DNA of 45,494 bases, taken from positions 1 through 45,494 of the forward strand of contig JBBARC010000023.1 in NCBI GenBank assembly GCA_040400005.1, given 5' to 3'. A program made the position numbers and the translations under genes. Origin of the DNA: JBBARC01 sp040400005. GTDB taxonomy: Bacteria; Pseudomonadota; Alphaproteobacteria; Acetobacterales; Acetobacteraceae. Each line of letters begins with the position of its first letter. Position 1 is the first letter of the stretch. This document shows, piece after piece, positions 16,372 through 27,200 of the stretch. Under the pieces are notes generated by a model. The model did not search any database. It had not been told where the DNA came from and saw nothing but the letters and a program-made list of their open reading frames with translations.

Positions 16372-19065
16372 ATGCTAGAAAAATCCTTTGACCACAAAGC
16401 CATAGAACCCATGCTGTATGCAGCTTGGGAAGAAGATGGCGCGTTTGCCGCCGGTGCTACGGGCGGTGATCCTTTCACCATTATGATTCCGCCGCCCAAT
16501 GTGACCGGCAGCCTGCACATGGGGCATGCGCTGACGTTTACCTTGCAGGATACGCTGGTGCGCTGGCGGCGCATGCAGGGGCGGGACGCGTTGTGGCAGC
16601 CGGGCACCGACCATGCGGGGATTGCCACGCAAATGGTGGTGGAACGGCAGTTGGCGGCCAAGGGCGAAAGCCGGGCGGCGTTGGGGCGCGATGCGTTTTT
16701 GGCCAGGGTTTGGCAGTGGAAAGCGGAATCTGGCGGCACCATCACCACGCAGTTGCGCAGGCTGGGGGCGTCGCTGGATTGGCCGCGTGAGCGGTTTACC
16801 ATGGACGATGGTTTATCGGCCGCGGTGCGCGAAGTGTTCGTGACGCTGTTTAACCAGGGGCTGATTTATCGCGATCGGCGGCTGGTGAATTGGGACCCAA
16901 AATTCCGCTCGGCGATTTCTGACCTTGAAGTTGAAAATAAGGAAATTCGCGGAAGTCTTTGGTATATATCGTACCCGGTAGAGGGCAGCGATGAGCGGCT
17001 GGTGGTGGCGACGACGCGGCCGGAAACCATGCTGGGCGATTCGGCTGTGGCGGTGAACCCCGAGGATGCCCGTTACACGCATCTGGTTGGCAAGTTTGTG
17101 GTGTTGCCGCTGACCGGGCGGCGGGTGCCGATTATTGCCGATAGCTATTCCGACCCCGAAAAGGGCACCGGTGCTGTGAAAATCACCCCGGCGCATGATT
17201 TTAACGATTTCGCGGTGGGTGAGCGGCACAGCCTGCCGATGCCATCGATCCTTGATCGGGATGCGCGGATTACGCTGGGCGAAATTGAAGATGAGCTGGC
17301 CCATGTGGCGGGCGTGGCGGACCCCGATTTTGTGCGTACGCTGGCAGGGTTAAGCCGCGAAGATGCGCGCAAAGCGATTGTGGCTGAGCTGGAACGCCTT
17401 GAATTTTTGGTAAAGATTGAGCCGCACACCAACCAGGTGCCGCATGGCGACCGGTCGGATGCGGTGATTGAGCCGTTGCTGACCGTGCAGTGGTATTGCC
17501 GGGCCGATGTGCTGGCGGCCCCGGCGATTGCGGCGGTTGAAGATGGCCGGGTAAAATTTGTGCCCAAGCAATGGGAAAACACCTTCTTTGCCTGGATGCG
17601 CGATATCAAGCCGTGGTGCATTAGCCGGCAATTATGGTGGGGGCATCGGATCCCCGCGTGGTATGGCCCGGATGGCCAGGTGTTTGTGGCTAAAACCGCC
17701 GATGAGGCCGCCGCGCTGGCGCTGGCCGCCTATGGTGAAGTGCTAGAGATCACTCAGGATGACGACGTGCTGGACACCTGGTTCAGCTCTGGCCTGTGGC
17801 CGTTTTCCACCCTGGGCTGGCCCGATAAAACCGCCGATTTGGCGCGCTATTACCCGACCGACGTGCTGGTGACCGGGTTTGATATCATCTTTTTCTGGGT
17901 TGCCCGGATGTTGATGATGGGGCTGCATTTTATGGGTGATGTGCCGTTTCGCACCATCGCTATTCACGGGCTGGTGCGCGATGAACGCGGCCAAAAGATG
18001 AGCAAATCCAAGGGGAACGTCATTGATCCTCTGACATTGATTGATGAATACGGCGCTGATGCGCTGCGCTTTGCGGTGTTGCAGCAAACCGGGCCGGGGC
18101 GCGACATAAAGCTGGGGCCGACCTTGGTTGCTAGTGGCCGCGGGTTTGTTACCAAATTGTGGAATGCGGCGCGGTTTTGCGAAATGAACGGGGTGGCGCC
18201 GGTGGCGGGGTTTGATCCCGCAAGTGTGACCTCGCCGTTGTGCCGCTGGCTGCTGGCTGAAACCAATACGGCCATTGTGAGCGCGACGGCAGCGTTAGAG
18301 GCTTACCGGTTCGATGATTACGCATTCGCCTGTTACCAATTCACCTGGGGCAGTTTTTGCGATTGGTTTGTGGAGCTGGCCAAGCCTGTGCTGAACGGCA
18401 GCGATGAGGCGGCGGCCGCCGAATTGCGGGCAACGGCGGCGCACGTGCTGGGCCTGACCATTCGTTTGCTGCAGCCGGCCATTCCGTTTGCAACCGATGC
18501 GCTGTGGGAAGGCATGGGGTTTGGTGCCGCGCGTAGCCTGATTTCAGCCCCCTGGCCGGAGCCGATGGTGCTGAGCAACGTGGCCGCTGCGCAAGCTGAA
18601 ATCGCCTGGGTTATTCGCCTTATTTCCGCCGTGCGTGAGTTGCGCGGTGAAATGAACGTGCCGCCGGCAACCCTCGCCCCGGTGTTTTTAGCCGATGCCA
18701 GCCGGCAAACCCTGGATCGCGCCGCACGTTACGAAGATGCCGTGCGCCGGCTGGCGCGGGCGAACCAGGTCGGGCCGCTGGTAGGTACGATCCCAACCGG
18801 GGCCGCCCAGATTATGCTGGATGAGGCGACCATCGTGTTGCCGCTGGCTGGGCTGATCGATCTAACCGCCGAACGTAAACGCCTAACCCGCGACCACGAC
18901 CGGGCGCGCGACGATGCGGATAAGCTGGAACGTAAACTGGCGGGGGCCGATTTCGTCGCCCGGGCCAAGCCCGATGTGGTGGAGGATACCCGCTTGCGAG
19001 CGCAGACGGCGCGCGATGAGCAGGCGCGGTTGGCGGCGGCGTTGGCGCGGTTGGGGGCGGGGTAG
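16372..19065 (+). CDS. valS: Valyl-tRNA synthetase
   Basis: The product is 897 residues, normal for bacterial ValRS, which charges tRNA-Val in the cytoplasm. Class I signatures are present: PPPNVTGSLHMGHALTF (HIGH motif) near residue 45, and KMSKSKGNVIDP near residue 543. The editing domain lies between them (ATTRPETMLGDSAVAV). The anticodon-binding domain follows, and the C-terminal coiled coil (LTAERKRLTRDHDRARDDADKLERKL) contacts the tRNA. The start fits the family (MLEKSFDHKAIEP), though the Shine-Dalgarno is weak. Confidence 0.97.
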   Translation: MLEKSFDHKAIEPMLYAAWEEDGAFAAGATGGDPFTIMIPPPNVTGSLHMGHALTFTLQDTLVRWRRMQGRDALWQPGTDHAGIATQMVVERQLAAKGESRAALGRDAFLARVWQWKAESGGTITTQLRRLGASLDWPRERFTMDDGLSAAVREVFVTLFNQGLIYRDRRLVNWDPKFRSAISDLEVENKEIRGSLWYISYPVEGSDERLVVATTRPETMLGDSAVAVNPEDARYTHLVGKFVVLPLTGRRVPIIADSYSDPEKGTGAVKITPAHDFNDFAVGERHSLPMPSILDRDARITLGEIEDELAHVAGVADPDFVRTLAGLSREDARKAIVAELERLEFLVKIEPHTNQVPHGDRSDAVIEPLLTVQWYCRADVLAAPAIAAVEDGRVKFVPKQWENTFFAWMRDIKPWCISRQLWWGHRIPAWYGPDGQVFVAKTADEAAALALAAYGEVLEITQDDDVLDTWFSSGLWPFSTLGWPDKTADLARYYPTDVLVTGFDIIFFWVARMLMMGLHFMGDVPFRTIAIHGLVRDERGQKMSKSKGNVIDPLTLIDEYGADALRFAVLQQTGPGRDIKLGPTLVASGRGFVTKLWNAARFCEMNGVAPVAGFDPASVTSPLCRWLLAETNTAIVSATAALEAYRFDDYAFACYQFTWGSFCDWFVELAKPVLNGSDEAAAAELRATAAHVLGLTIRLLQPAIPFATDALWEGMGFGAARSLISAPWPEPMVLSNVAAAQAEIAWVIRLISAVRELRGEMNVPPATLAPVFLADASRQTLDRAARYEDAVRRLARANQVGPLVGTIPTGAAQIMLDEATIVLPLAGLIDLTAERKRLTRDHDRARDDADKLERKLAGADFVARAKPDVVEDTRLRAQTARDEQARLAAALARLGAG

Positions 19066-19078
19066 GGCAGGGAAGAAC

Positions 19079-19102
19079 TTTCTTTTTCTGAAGAAAAAGA
19101 AA
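19079..19102. terminator. A/T-rich hairpin, copy 2 of 4
   Basis: The stem TTTCTTTTTCT (19079-19089) pairs with 19092-19102 around GA, and is followed by CAAAAAGACTTTT. It begins 14 bases after the valS stop and is the reverse complement of copy 1. The following stretch up to 19317 has no gene I can identify. Confidence 0.6.
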
Positions 19103-19317
19103 CAAAAAGACTTTTATTACGCTGGGCCTGGGGGGCAGGGGCACCGCGCGCCACACCGTGCCAAAAAACTCGCACTCCCGCGCGCAGATGTGCTTATTTG
19201 CTTAACATTTTCCTTGCGGCCTGCCACATTACAACCTGTGGTTGCCGCAACTGGTGCTGCAAAATTTTTTGGGCGCGGGGGGATTGAGGCGGCAATGCCT
19301 GTATCGGCACACACACC

Positions 19318-20610
19318 ATGATGCGGCCCGAAGACCGCCTGCTACGCCAAGCCACCGCCTGGCTCGACCAGCCCAAGCTCGGCCCCTGGCTGCGCTTTGA
19401 GCCGGAATTGGAAGAACGGTTTAACCTCGATACCAGCGCTGATCGTGGGCGGCTGTTCGCCTGGGTGTCTGGCATTTCGGCCGCCTTGTACTTGGCCTGG
19501 GATAGCTCCGGCCTGCTGTCACACATCCCGCAAACCGTGCGCGGCCTGCATGCGCTGGGCGTGGTGCCGTTTTGTGTGGTGGCAACGTATTTGTTCGCCC
19601 GCGGTATCGGCGCGCATGCCCGCGAAACCCTCGGCATGCTGCTGAATATCTACAGCGCGATATCCATCACGATCCTGTTCGCCGGCGGCTGGTGGCCGGA
19701 TATCGCGATCTACGCGGTGGGCATGACCACCGTGCTGCTGTGCGGCACCTCGGTTCTCGGGCTGCGCTTTCCGTGGGCACTGGCGTCCACCGCGGCTGTT
19801 TACGCCATTTTTACGATCGGCCTGCTCACCACCCCATCGGTTGGGCATATCGCCCGGCAAAATCTGCTGGGTAGCTTGGTGGTGATCATCGGCGCCCTGC
19901 TTGTGTCTAACTGGCGCAACGAGGTGGATCAGCGGCGCGAATTTCTGCGCGCCCTGCGCGACCGGGTCAGCCGCCTGAACCTCAGCCAGCGCTACCGCGA
20001 ACTCGATGCGATTAGCCGGCAGGATCCGCTCACGGGCCTTGCCAACCGCCGCGCCCATGATGCCTGGCTGCACGATGCCTGGGCGCGTGCATCGGTTGAT
20101 AAATCGGCAGTCGGCCTAATCGTGATCGATGTCGATCACTTTAAACAATACAACGATAATTACGGCCACGCCGCCGGCGATGCCTGCCTGCAAACTCTGG
20201 CCCAAGGCCTGCGCGAGCAGTTGCGCGGCACCAGCGATTTCCTCGCCCGCTTCGGCGGCGAAGAATTTGTCGTGGTGTTGCCCGGCGCCGACGAACGCAC
20301 CTGCGGCGATGTCGCCGAACGCCTGCGCGCAACCATCGCCGCCCTGGAATTACCTCACCCCGGCATCGGCCCCACCGGCATGGTCACGATCAGTGCCGGT
20401 GTGGCCAGCCATGTGCCCGAACCTGGCCGCAGCCCGGCGGCCCTGTTTTCGGCGGCCGATTCGGCGCTGTATGTGGCCAAATCCAGCGGCCGCAACCGCG
20501 TCGCCATCGGCGAAGTGGCCCGCGAGCAGGCAGAAATTGATGATCTGTTGTTCTGGCAGGGAGCCACACCCAGCACGCGATATGCGCGGGCGGGGGACCA
20601 GGGCGCTTGA
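19318..20610 (+). CDS. Membrane-anchored diguanylate cyclase (GGDEF)
   Basis: The product is 430 residues. Six hydrophobic helices fill residues 40-195, and a short linker helix precedes a GGDEF domain (about 240-400). The active-site motif is GGEEF at residues 313-317, an accepted active variant, and the metal/nucleotide segment VIDVDHFKQYNDNYGHAAGD is intact, so c-di-GMP synthesis is likely. The product-inhibition I-site, normally RxxD just before the GGDEF motif, is not in register: the sequence is RGTSD. The membrane part resembles no named sensor I can identify; it may sense a small molecule or membrane state. No EAL domain and no adjacent effector are seen. The start is a double ATG with a weak ribosome binding site. 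Confidence 0.9.
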   Translation: MMRPEDRLLRQATAWLDQPKLGPWLRFEPELEERFNLDTSADRGRLFAWVSGISAALYLAWDSSGLLSHIPQTVRGLHALGVVPFCVVATYLFARGIGAHARETLGMLLNIYSAISITILFAGGWWPDIAIYAVGMTTVLLCGTSVLGLRFPWALASTAAVYAIFTIGLLTTPSVGHIARQNLLGSLVVIIGALLVSNWRNEVDQRREFLRALRDRVSRLNLSQRYRELDAISRQDPLTGLANRRAHDAWLHDAWARASVDKSAVGLIVIDVDHFKQYNDNYGHAAGDACLQTLAQGLREQLRGTSDFLARFGGEEFVVVLPGADERTCGDVAERLRATIAALELPHPGIGPTGMVTISAGVASHVPEPGRSPAALFSAADSALYVAKSSGRNRVAIGEVAREQAEIDDLLFWQGATPSTRYARAGDQGA

Positions 20611-20619
20611 GGTAACGTA

Positions 20620-20905
20620 AGGATTTGCTTTCGTGCTTGCGTGGCTGACCGCCTTTGGCCTTCTGCGCCGGTGTTCGGACGAGCACTGTGCCGCGACTTC
20701 CGGGTAGATACGAAGACCATCAGAGAAAATCATGGAGTTGGGCGCGATTCGCCCCACGAGTTCGTTAGCAATGTCGGCCCGGGTGACGAGCACCCGGTTC
20801 AAGGTCGTACCGCTACGGTTCAAAGCGGTAAGGACGGGCACTTGTTCACCGGATAAACCTCGCCGGCCTAACCGGGAAGCGCCGGGCCCTATGTTACAAA
20901 AATCA
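20620..20905 (-). pseudogene. IS1595-family (ISXO2-like) transposase remnant
   Basis: Read on the minus strand, the segment RLGRRGLSGEQVPVLTALNRSG then FSDGLRIYPEVAAQC matches the middle of ISXO2-type DDE transposases, including the conserved RGL..EQVPVL entry and the Ser-Asp-Gly of the catalytic region. Only about 90 residues remain. The 5' part is cut by stop codons upstream of 20905, and the 3' end fuses into the end of the diguanylate cyclase region. No terminal inverted repeats are apparent, so this is a relic and not a functional insertion sequence. Confidence 0.6.
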
Positions 20906-20983
20906 CATTATTTGCTTCGCGCTTTGCGCCTGCGCGCTGGGCCTTGTAAGTTGGGGGGAGTTTTGCCCTAGGACCTGATTGCG

Positions 20984-22294
20984 ATGCGCCTTTCTAAAGC
21001 CTTTGTTCCCACGTTGAAGGAAAACCCTACCGAGGCGACGATTGCCTCGCATCGTTTGATGCTGCGGGCAGGGCTTGTGCGCCAAACCGCATCGGGTATT
21101 TATGCTTGGTTGCCCATGGGGCTGCGCGTGTTGAACAACATTGCCGATATTGTGCGCGCCGAGCAGGATGCCGTGGGCGCCCAAGAAATGCTGATGCCCA
21201 CGCTGCAAACGGCGGATTTATGGCGCGAAAGCGGGCGGTATGAAGCTTACGGGCCAGAAATGCTGCGCATCAAAGATCGCCACGAGCGCGAATTGCTGTA
21301 TGGGCCCACCAACGAAGAAATGATCACCGATTTGGCTCGCCAGGGGTTAAAATCCTATCGCGAATTGCCGCAGATTTTGTACCATATTCAGTGGAAATTT
21401 CGTGATGAAATGCGCCCCCGCTTTGGCGTGATGCGCGGCCGGGAATTTTTAATGAAGGATGCTTACAGCTTCGATATCGATTACGAAGGGGCTGAAACCA
21501 GCTACCGCCGCATGATGCTGGCCTATATGCGCACGTTTCGCCGGCTCGGGCTGTCGGCTATTCCCATGGTTGCCGATACCGGCCCGATCGGTGGTGATTT
21601 GAGCCATGAATTTATTGTGCTGGCTCCCACCGGTGAAAGCCAGGTGTTTTATGATGCAGCATTTGATGAATTGGATTACTCGCCGAGCAATTATTCGCAT
21701 GAAAGTGCCGATGATCTGGCGCGGTTTTTCGGCCAGGTGACCGGACATTACGCCGCAACCGACGAAAAGCATGATGAGGCACTTTGGGCGGCCGTGCCCG
21801 ATGCCCGCAAACGCGAAGGGCGCGGCATCGAAGTGGGCCATATCTTCTATTTCGGCAAAAAATATAGCGATTCGATGGGGCTGAAGGTCGCCGGCCCTGA
21901 TGGCCAAATGATAACGCCAGAAATGGGCAGCTACGGCATTGGCGTGTCGCGCCTGGTTGGCGCCATTATTGAAGCATCGCACGATGATGCCGGCATTATC
22001 TGGCCCGATGCAGTGGCGCCGTACCGGGCTGCGATCCTCAATTTACGGGTGGGTGATGCGGCGTGCGATGCCCTGGCAAACCAGGTGTATGGGCGCTTTG
22101 CTGGCAGTGCCATGCTGGATGATCGCGATGAACGCGCCGGCACCAAATTCGCCGAGGCTGATTTATGTGGCTACCCATGGCAGATTATTATCGGGCCCCG
22201 TGGGGCTGCCAAAGGTGTTGTGGAGATAAAACGCCGCGCCACCGGCGCGCGTGAAGAACTGCCGGTAGAAGACGCCCTTGCACGGATTTTGTGA
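20984..22294 (+). CDS. proS: Prolyl-tRNA synthetase (short alphaproteobacterial type)
   Basis: The product is 436 residues, clearly shorter than the roughly 570-residue E. coli enzyme because the editing insertion is absent, as usual in alphaproteobacteria. Class II motifs are present: GPTNEEMITDLARQ, then the motif 2 region FRDEMRPRFGVMRGREFLMKDAYSFD, and motif 3 GSYGIGVSRLVGAIIE. An anticodon-binding domain ends the chain. Without the INS domain, mischarged Ala-tRNA-Pro would need a trans-editing factor, none of which is adjacent. The stop overlaps the lolC start by one base (TGATG), so proS-lolC-lolD are likely cotranslated. Confidence 0.96.
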   Translation: MRLSKAFVPTLKENPTEATIASHRLMLRAGLVRQTASGIYAWLPMGLRVLNNIADIVRAEQDAVGAQEMLMPTLQTADLWRESGRYEAYGPEMLRIKDRHERELLYGPTNEEMITDLARQGLKSYRELPQILYHIQWKFRDEMRPRFGVMRGREFLMKDAYSFDIDYEGAETSYRRMMLAYMRTFRRLGLSAIPMVADTGPIGGDLSHEFIVLAPTGESQVFYDAAFDELDYSPSNYSHESADDLARFFGQVTGHYAATDEKHDEALWAAVPDARKREGRGIEVGHIFYFGKKYSDSMGLKVAGPDGQMITPEMGSYGIGVSRLVGAIIEASHDDAGIIWPDAVAPYRAAILNLRVGDAACDALANQVYGRFAGSAMLDDRDERAGTKFAEADLCGYPWQIIIGPRGAAKGVVEIKRRATGAREELPVEDALARIL

Positions 22295-23544
22295 TGTTTA
22301 ATGCGTTTGAGCGTCACGTCGCCTGGCGCTATTTGCGCGCGCGCAAAGGTGAGCGGTTTGTATCGGTTATCGCCGGCTTCTCGCTGGTTGGCATAGCACT
22401 TGGTGTAGCGACGCTGATTATTGTGATGGCGGTGATGACCGGCTTTAAAACCGATCTGCTCGGCCGCATTTTGGGGCTAAACGGACATATCGGCATTTAC
22501 GCGAGCAGCCCAGAGGGCATCGCCAATTTTGATGATGTCACCGCGCGCATCGCCCGCGTGCCGGGGGTGGTGCGGGCAACGCCCATGGTAGAAGGCCAGG
22601 TTTTGCTCAGTGCGCACGGCGCCAATTTGGGTGGGCTGGTGCGCGGTGTGCGGCCTGATGATCTCAAACATCTACCGTCGATTGCGCAAAATATCCGCGA
22701 AGGGTCGCTGGATGATTTGGTTGGGCGCGATACCATCGCCATTGGCGTGACCCTGGCCGAACGCTTGGGTTTGGGTATTGGCAGCAAAATAACTCTGGTA
22801 TCGCCCGATGGTGCGGCCACGGCCTTTGGCACCATTCCGCGCGTGCGGGCGTATCGGGTGGTGGCGATTTTTCAGGCCGGCATGCACGAATATGATCAAA
22901 GCTTTACCTTTATGCCACTGGAAGCGGCCCAGGTATTTTTTCAAAAACCTGAGGCGGTAACCCAGATAGAAGTGATGGTGGCCGACCCGCAGGCAGTGCG
23001 CGATATCACCCACAAGGTGCAGGCGGTTCTGGCCGGCAACAATTTACGGGTGATCGACTGGACCCAAAGCAACGATTCGTTTTTTGCCGCCGTTCAGGTG
23101 GAACAGAACGTGATGTTTCTTATCCTGACACTAATCATTATCGTTGCCGCGTTTAATGTGATTTCGTCGCTGATCATGATGGTGAAAGATAAAACGCGCG
23201 ACATTGCCGTGCTGCGCACACTCGGCGCCGGGCGGTTTGCCATTATGCGCATATTTTTGATGTGCGGCGCATCGGTGGGCATTACCGGCACCGCCACGGG
23301 CACTGTGCTGGGTGTGGTATTCTGCTTAAATATCGAACGTATCCGTTTGGGCCTGCAAGCGATGACCGGCACCAAGCTGTTTGACCCCGAAATCTACTAT
23401 CTCGAACATTTGCCAGCCAAGTTGGAATGGCAGAGTGTTTCCTTGGTTATCATGATGGCGCTCGGCTTATCCTTGCTGGCAACTTTATATCCCAGTTGGC
23501 GAGCCGCCCGCACCGACCCGGTGGAGGCGCTGCGTCATGAGTAA
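22294..23544 (+). CDS. lolC: Lipoprotein-releasing ABC transporter permease LolC/E
   Basis: The product is 416 residues. The N-terminal helix after the conserved FERHVAWRYLRARKGERFVSVIAGFSLVGIALGVATLIIVMAVM is followed by a periplasmic MacB-like domain and an FtsX-type three-helix core (NVISSLIMMVKDKTRDIAVLRTLGA and the C-terminal LATLYPSWRAARTDPVEALRHE). It works with LolD to extract lipoproteins from the inner membrane and pass them to LolA. Only one permease gene is present, as in many alphaproteobacteria, so it probably forms a homodimer. Its last 8 bases overlap lolD. Confidence 0.95.
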   Translation: MFNAFERHVAWRYLRARKGERFVSVIAGFSLVGIALGVATLIIVMAVMTGFKTDLLGRILGLNGHIGIYASSPEGIANFDDVTARIARVPGVVRATPMVEGQVLLSAHGANLGGLVRGVRPDDLKHLPSIAQNIREGSLDDLVGRDTIAIGVTLAERLGLGIGSKITLVSPDGAATAFGTIPRVRAYRVVAIFQAGMHEYDQSFTFMPLEAAQVFFQKPEAVTQIEVMVADPQAVRDITHKVQAVLAGNNLRVIDWTQSNDSFFAAVQVEQNVMFLILTLIIIVAAFNVISSLIMMVKDKTRDIAVLRTLGAGRFAIMRIFLMCGASVGITGTATGTVLGVVFCLNIERIRLGLQAMTGTKLFDPEIYYLEHLPAKLEWQSVSLVIMMALGLSLLATLYPSWRAARTDPVEALRHE

Positions 23545-24217
23545 CCCGCTGGTTTTGGCCGATGCCAAACGCAGTTTTCGTAGCGAGGCCGATGTGTTGC
23601 ACGTGTTGCGCGGGGTGAATTTAACCCTGCGCGCCGGCGAAATTGTCGCACTCGTTGCACCTTCTGGCACCGGCAAATCAACCTTGCTGCATCTGGCGGG
23701 GTTGTTAGAACAACCTGATTCCGGCGATGTGCTGGTGGATGGTGTTTCCTGCGGCGCGCTGGATGATGCCGCGCGTACCGCGGTGCGCTGCACCAAGATT
23801 GGCTTTGTTTATCAGTTTCATCACTTGCTGGCAGAATTTACCGCGTTAGAAAACGTCGCTATGCCACAGATGATAGCCGGCGTTACCAAAACAGCAGCAC
23901 AAGCGCGCGCACGCGATTTGCTGGCGGTGTTTGGCCTGGCAGCACGGGCCGCGCATTTGCCGGGAAAATTATCGGGTGGCGAACAGCAGCGCGTGGCGAT
24001 TGCGCGCGCGCTGGCCAACCGGCCGTCGATTCTATTGGCCGATGAACCCACCGGCAATTTGGATGTCGGCACCGCCGACCAGGTGTTTGCCGAGCTGCTG
24101 CGCGTGGTGCGTGAAACCGGAGTCGCGGCCCTTATTGCTACACACAACGATGCGCTGGCCGCCAGGATGGACCGCGTGGTGACGCTAAAAGATGGCTTGA
24201 TCAAGGAGTTACGCTAG
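23537..24217 (+). CDS. lolD: Lipoprotein-releasing ABC transporter ATP-binding protein LolD
   Basis: The product is 226 residues. Walker A is APSGTGKST at residues 41-49, with Ala in place of the usual first Gly. The signature is LSGGEQQRVAIARAL and Walker B is ILLADEPTGNLD, followed by an H-loop (IATHND). The pattern with YQFHHLLAEFTALENVAMP matches LolD. It powers lipoprotein release through LolC. The ATG overlaps the lolC stop by 8 bases. dnaE follows 50 bases later. Confidence 0.95.
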   Translation: MSNPLVLADAKRSFRSEADVLHVLRGVNLTLRAGEIVALVAPSGTGKSTLLHLAGLLEQPDSGDVLVDGVSCGALDDAARTAVRCTKIGFVYQFHHLLAEFTALENVAMPQMIAGVTKTAAQARARDLLAVFGLAARAAHLPGKLSGGEQQRVAIARALANRPSILLADEPTGNLDVGTADQVFAELLRVVRETGVAALIATHNDALAARMDRVVTLKDGLIKELR

Positions 24218-24267
24218 GCGCCCATCCTGCCTTTGCCGCCGTGTTGAGGGTGGCTTAGCATCACCCA

Positions 24268-27200
24268 ATGTCGCATGCTGATTTTGTCCATCTCTGCTGC
24301 CATTCCGCCTATTCGCTCAGCGAGGGTGCGATAAAAGCCGAAAAATTGGCGGCATTGGCGGCTGAAGATTGCATGCCGGCGCTAGCAATAACCGACAGTT
24401 TTAATCTGTTTGGCGCCATTGAATTTTCCCAGGCCTGCGCCGCCAAAGGCGTGCAACCCATTATTGGCTGCCGGGTGGCTTTGGCGCGCACCGAAAAACC
24501 GAATTTGGCGCCTGACCGCATCGTGTTACTGGCGGCTAACCCGATTGGGTTGATCAATTTGCAGCGTATATCATCGGATGGTTTTTTGCTGTCGGATCCT
24601 GGCGCACCGCAATTACCGTTACAGCATATTCTCGACAACGCCGAAGGGCTTTGGTTATTGACCGGCGGCACTAGCGGCGCCGTTGCACGGTTATTGGCCG
24701 AGGGCCAGGAAGATGAGGCGCGTGCCTGGCTCGACCGTTGTGTCCAGGCCTTTGGTGGCCGCGTAGGGGTAGAATTGCACCGCCACAGCACCCGCATTCA
24801 GCAGGCGGTGGAACCCGGGTTAATCGGCCTCGCCGATCGCGCCGGATTGCCATTGGTGGCCACCAACGAATGCTACTTTGCAAAACCTTCAATGTATGAA
24901 GCGCATGATGCGTTGCTGTGCATAGCCGAAGGCCGGGTATTATCGGAAATTGATCGGCGCCGTGCCACGCCGGAAAATTGGTTCAAGCCCGCCGCCATGA
25001 TGCGCGAGCTGTTCGCAGATTTGCCCGATGCTTGCGATAACACCATCGCCATTGCAAAAAACTGTGCGGTGATGGCGGAAACCCGCAAGCCGTTGCTGCC
25101 GGTATGCCCAAAAGTGCGCAAAGGCAGCACCGAAGAAGAAACATTGGATGCCATGGCGCGCGAAGGCTTGGCCGCGCGTATGGCGGATATCGGTGCCGAT
25201 ACGGACACCGCTGCACGTTATGAAAACAGATTGAGTTTTGAACTCAGCGTTATTCGCAACATGGGCTTTGCCGGCTACTTCTTGATCGTGGCCGATTTTA
25301 TTCAATGGGCCAAGGGTCGCGATATCCCGGTAGGGCCAGGGCGTGGGTCTGGTGCGGGGTCGGTTGCCGCCTGGGCACTGACCATCACCGATTTAGATCC
25401 ACTGCGGTTTAATTTGTTGTTCGAGCGGTTTTTGAACCCAGAACGCATATCGATGCCGGATTTCGATATTGATTTTTGTCAGATCCGCCGCGACGAAGTC
25501 ATCGAATACGTGCGCCAGGAATACGGCGCCGATCGCGTGGCACAAATTATTACCTTTGGAAAGTTGCAGGCGCGGGCTGCCGTGCGTGACGTTGGCCGGG
25601 TGTTGGGTTTGCCCTATGGGCAGGTTAACCGGGTGGCCGAGCTTATCCCCAATAACCCGGCAAAGCCCACCACGCTTAAACAGGCGATCGATGGCGAAGT
25701 GCGCCTGCAGGAGATGCGCGATTCAGAAGAATCGATAAAACGCCTGCTGGAAATCGCTCTGCAGGTTGAGGGTTTGTACCGCCACGCCAGCACCCATGCG
25801 GCAGGCGTGGTGATCGGTGACCGCAGCCTGGTTGAACTGGTGCCAATGTACCGCGACCCGCGTGAAGGCACGCTGGTGACGCAATACAACATGAAATATG
25901 TCGAACAGGCAGGCTTGGTAAAATTCGACTTTTTGGGTTTAACCACACTCACCATTTTGCAGCGCGCTGTGCAGATGCTGGCGGCGCGACATATTCATGT
26001 CGATCTTTCAAAACTTCCACTGGACGACGAAAAAACCTACGCCATGCTGTCGCGTGGTGATGCCGGCGGCGTGTTCCAGTTTGAAAGTGCCGGCATGCGC
26101 GACGTTTTGCGCCAGATGCGGCCAGACAGGTTCGAAGATCTCATTGCTGCGGTGGCGCTGTACCGGCCGGGGCCAATGGCAAATATTCCCTCTTACTGCC
26201 TGCGCAAACATGGCGAGGCATGGGCGCCGCCGCACCCTATGCTGCTGGAAAGCCTCGGCGAAACCTATGGTATTATGGTGTACCAGGAACAGGTGATGCA
26301 AATTGCGCAAACTATGGGCGGCTACAGCCTTGGGGCCGCAGATTTACTGCGCCGTGCGATGGGAAAAAAAATTCGATCGGAGATGGATAGCCAGCGCCAA
26401 ATATTTACCGATGGCGCCATTGCACGCGGTATTGAACCAGATAAAGCCGGTGAAGTTTTCGATCTTATGGCGAAATTCGCTGATTATGGCTTTAACAAAT
26501 CCCATGCGGCAGCCTATGCGTTGGTTGCCTACCAAACCGCCTGGATGAAGGCTAATTATCCAGAAGCGTTTTTGGCTGCCTGCATGTCGCTGGCGATGAG
26601 CAACACCGATAAGCTGGCGGCCCTACGAAGCGAGGCATCGCGTTTGGGCATTGCCGTGCTGGCCCCATCGGTTAATCGATCAGAGGCTGATTTTACCATT
26701 GAAGATATAGAGGGTGGTGCTTTAGGCATTCGATACGCGCTGGCGGCGATCAAAAAAGTTGGCTCGGCGGCGATGGAAGGGCTGGTTGCAGCCCGTGGCA
26801 AAACGCCGTTTCGTGATGCTGGCGATTTCGCAACGCGCGTTGGTGGCCGTCAACTGAACAAAATGCAGGTTGAAAACCTCGCCCGTGCCGGCGCGTTTGA
26901 TGAGCTCGACCCGGTGCGGGCGCGGTTTTTTACCGGCGCGGAAGCAATTGTGCGGCGTGCGCAGAGTGAAGCGGAGCGTGCCACCAGCGGCCAGGCAGCA
27001 TTATTTGGTGATGCTGAAGAAGCTTTACGCCTGCCGGCTATTGCTGAATGGTCGATGATGGATCGCCTAGCGTTTGAAGCGGAAGCGATTGGCTTTCACC
27101 TAACCGCGCACCCGTTAGATGCGTATGGCGGTCTGCTAAAACGCATGGGTGTGGTGCCAACCGATCAGGTGCCAGCACGGGCCGCCGCCGGGGCTGCGCG

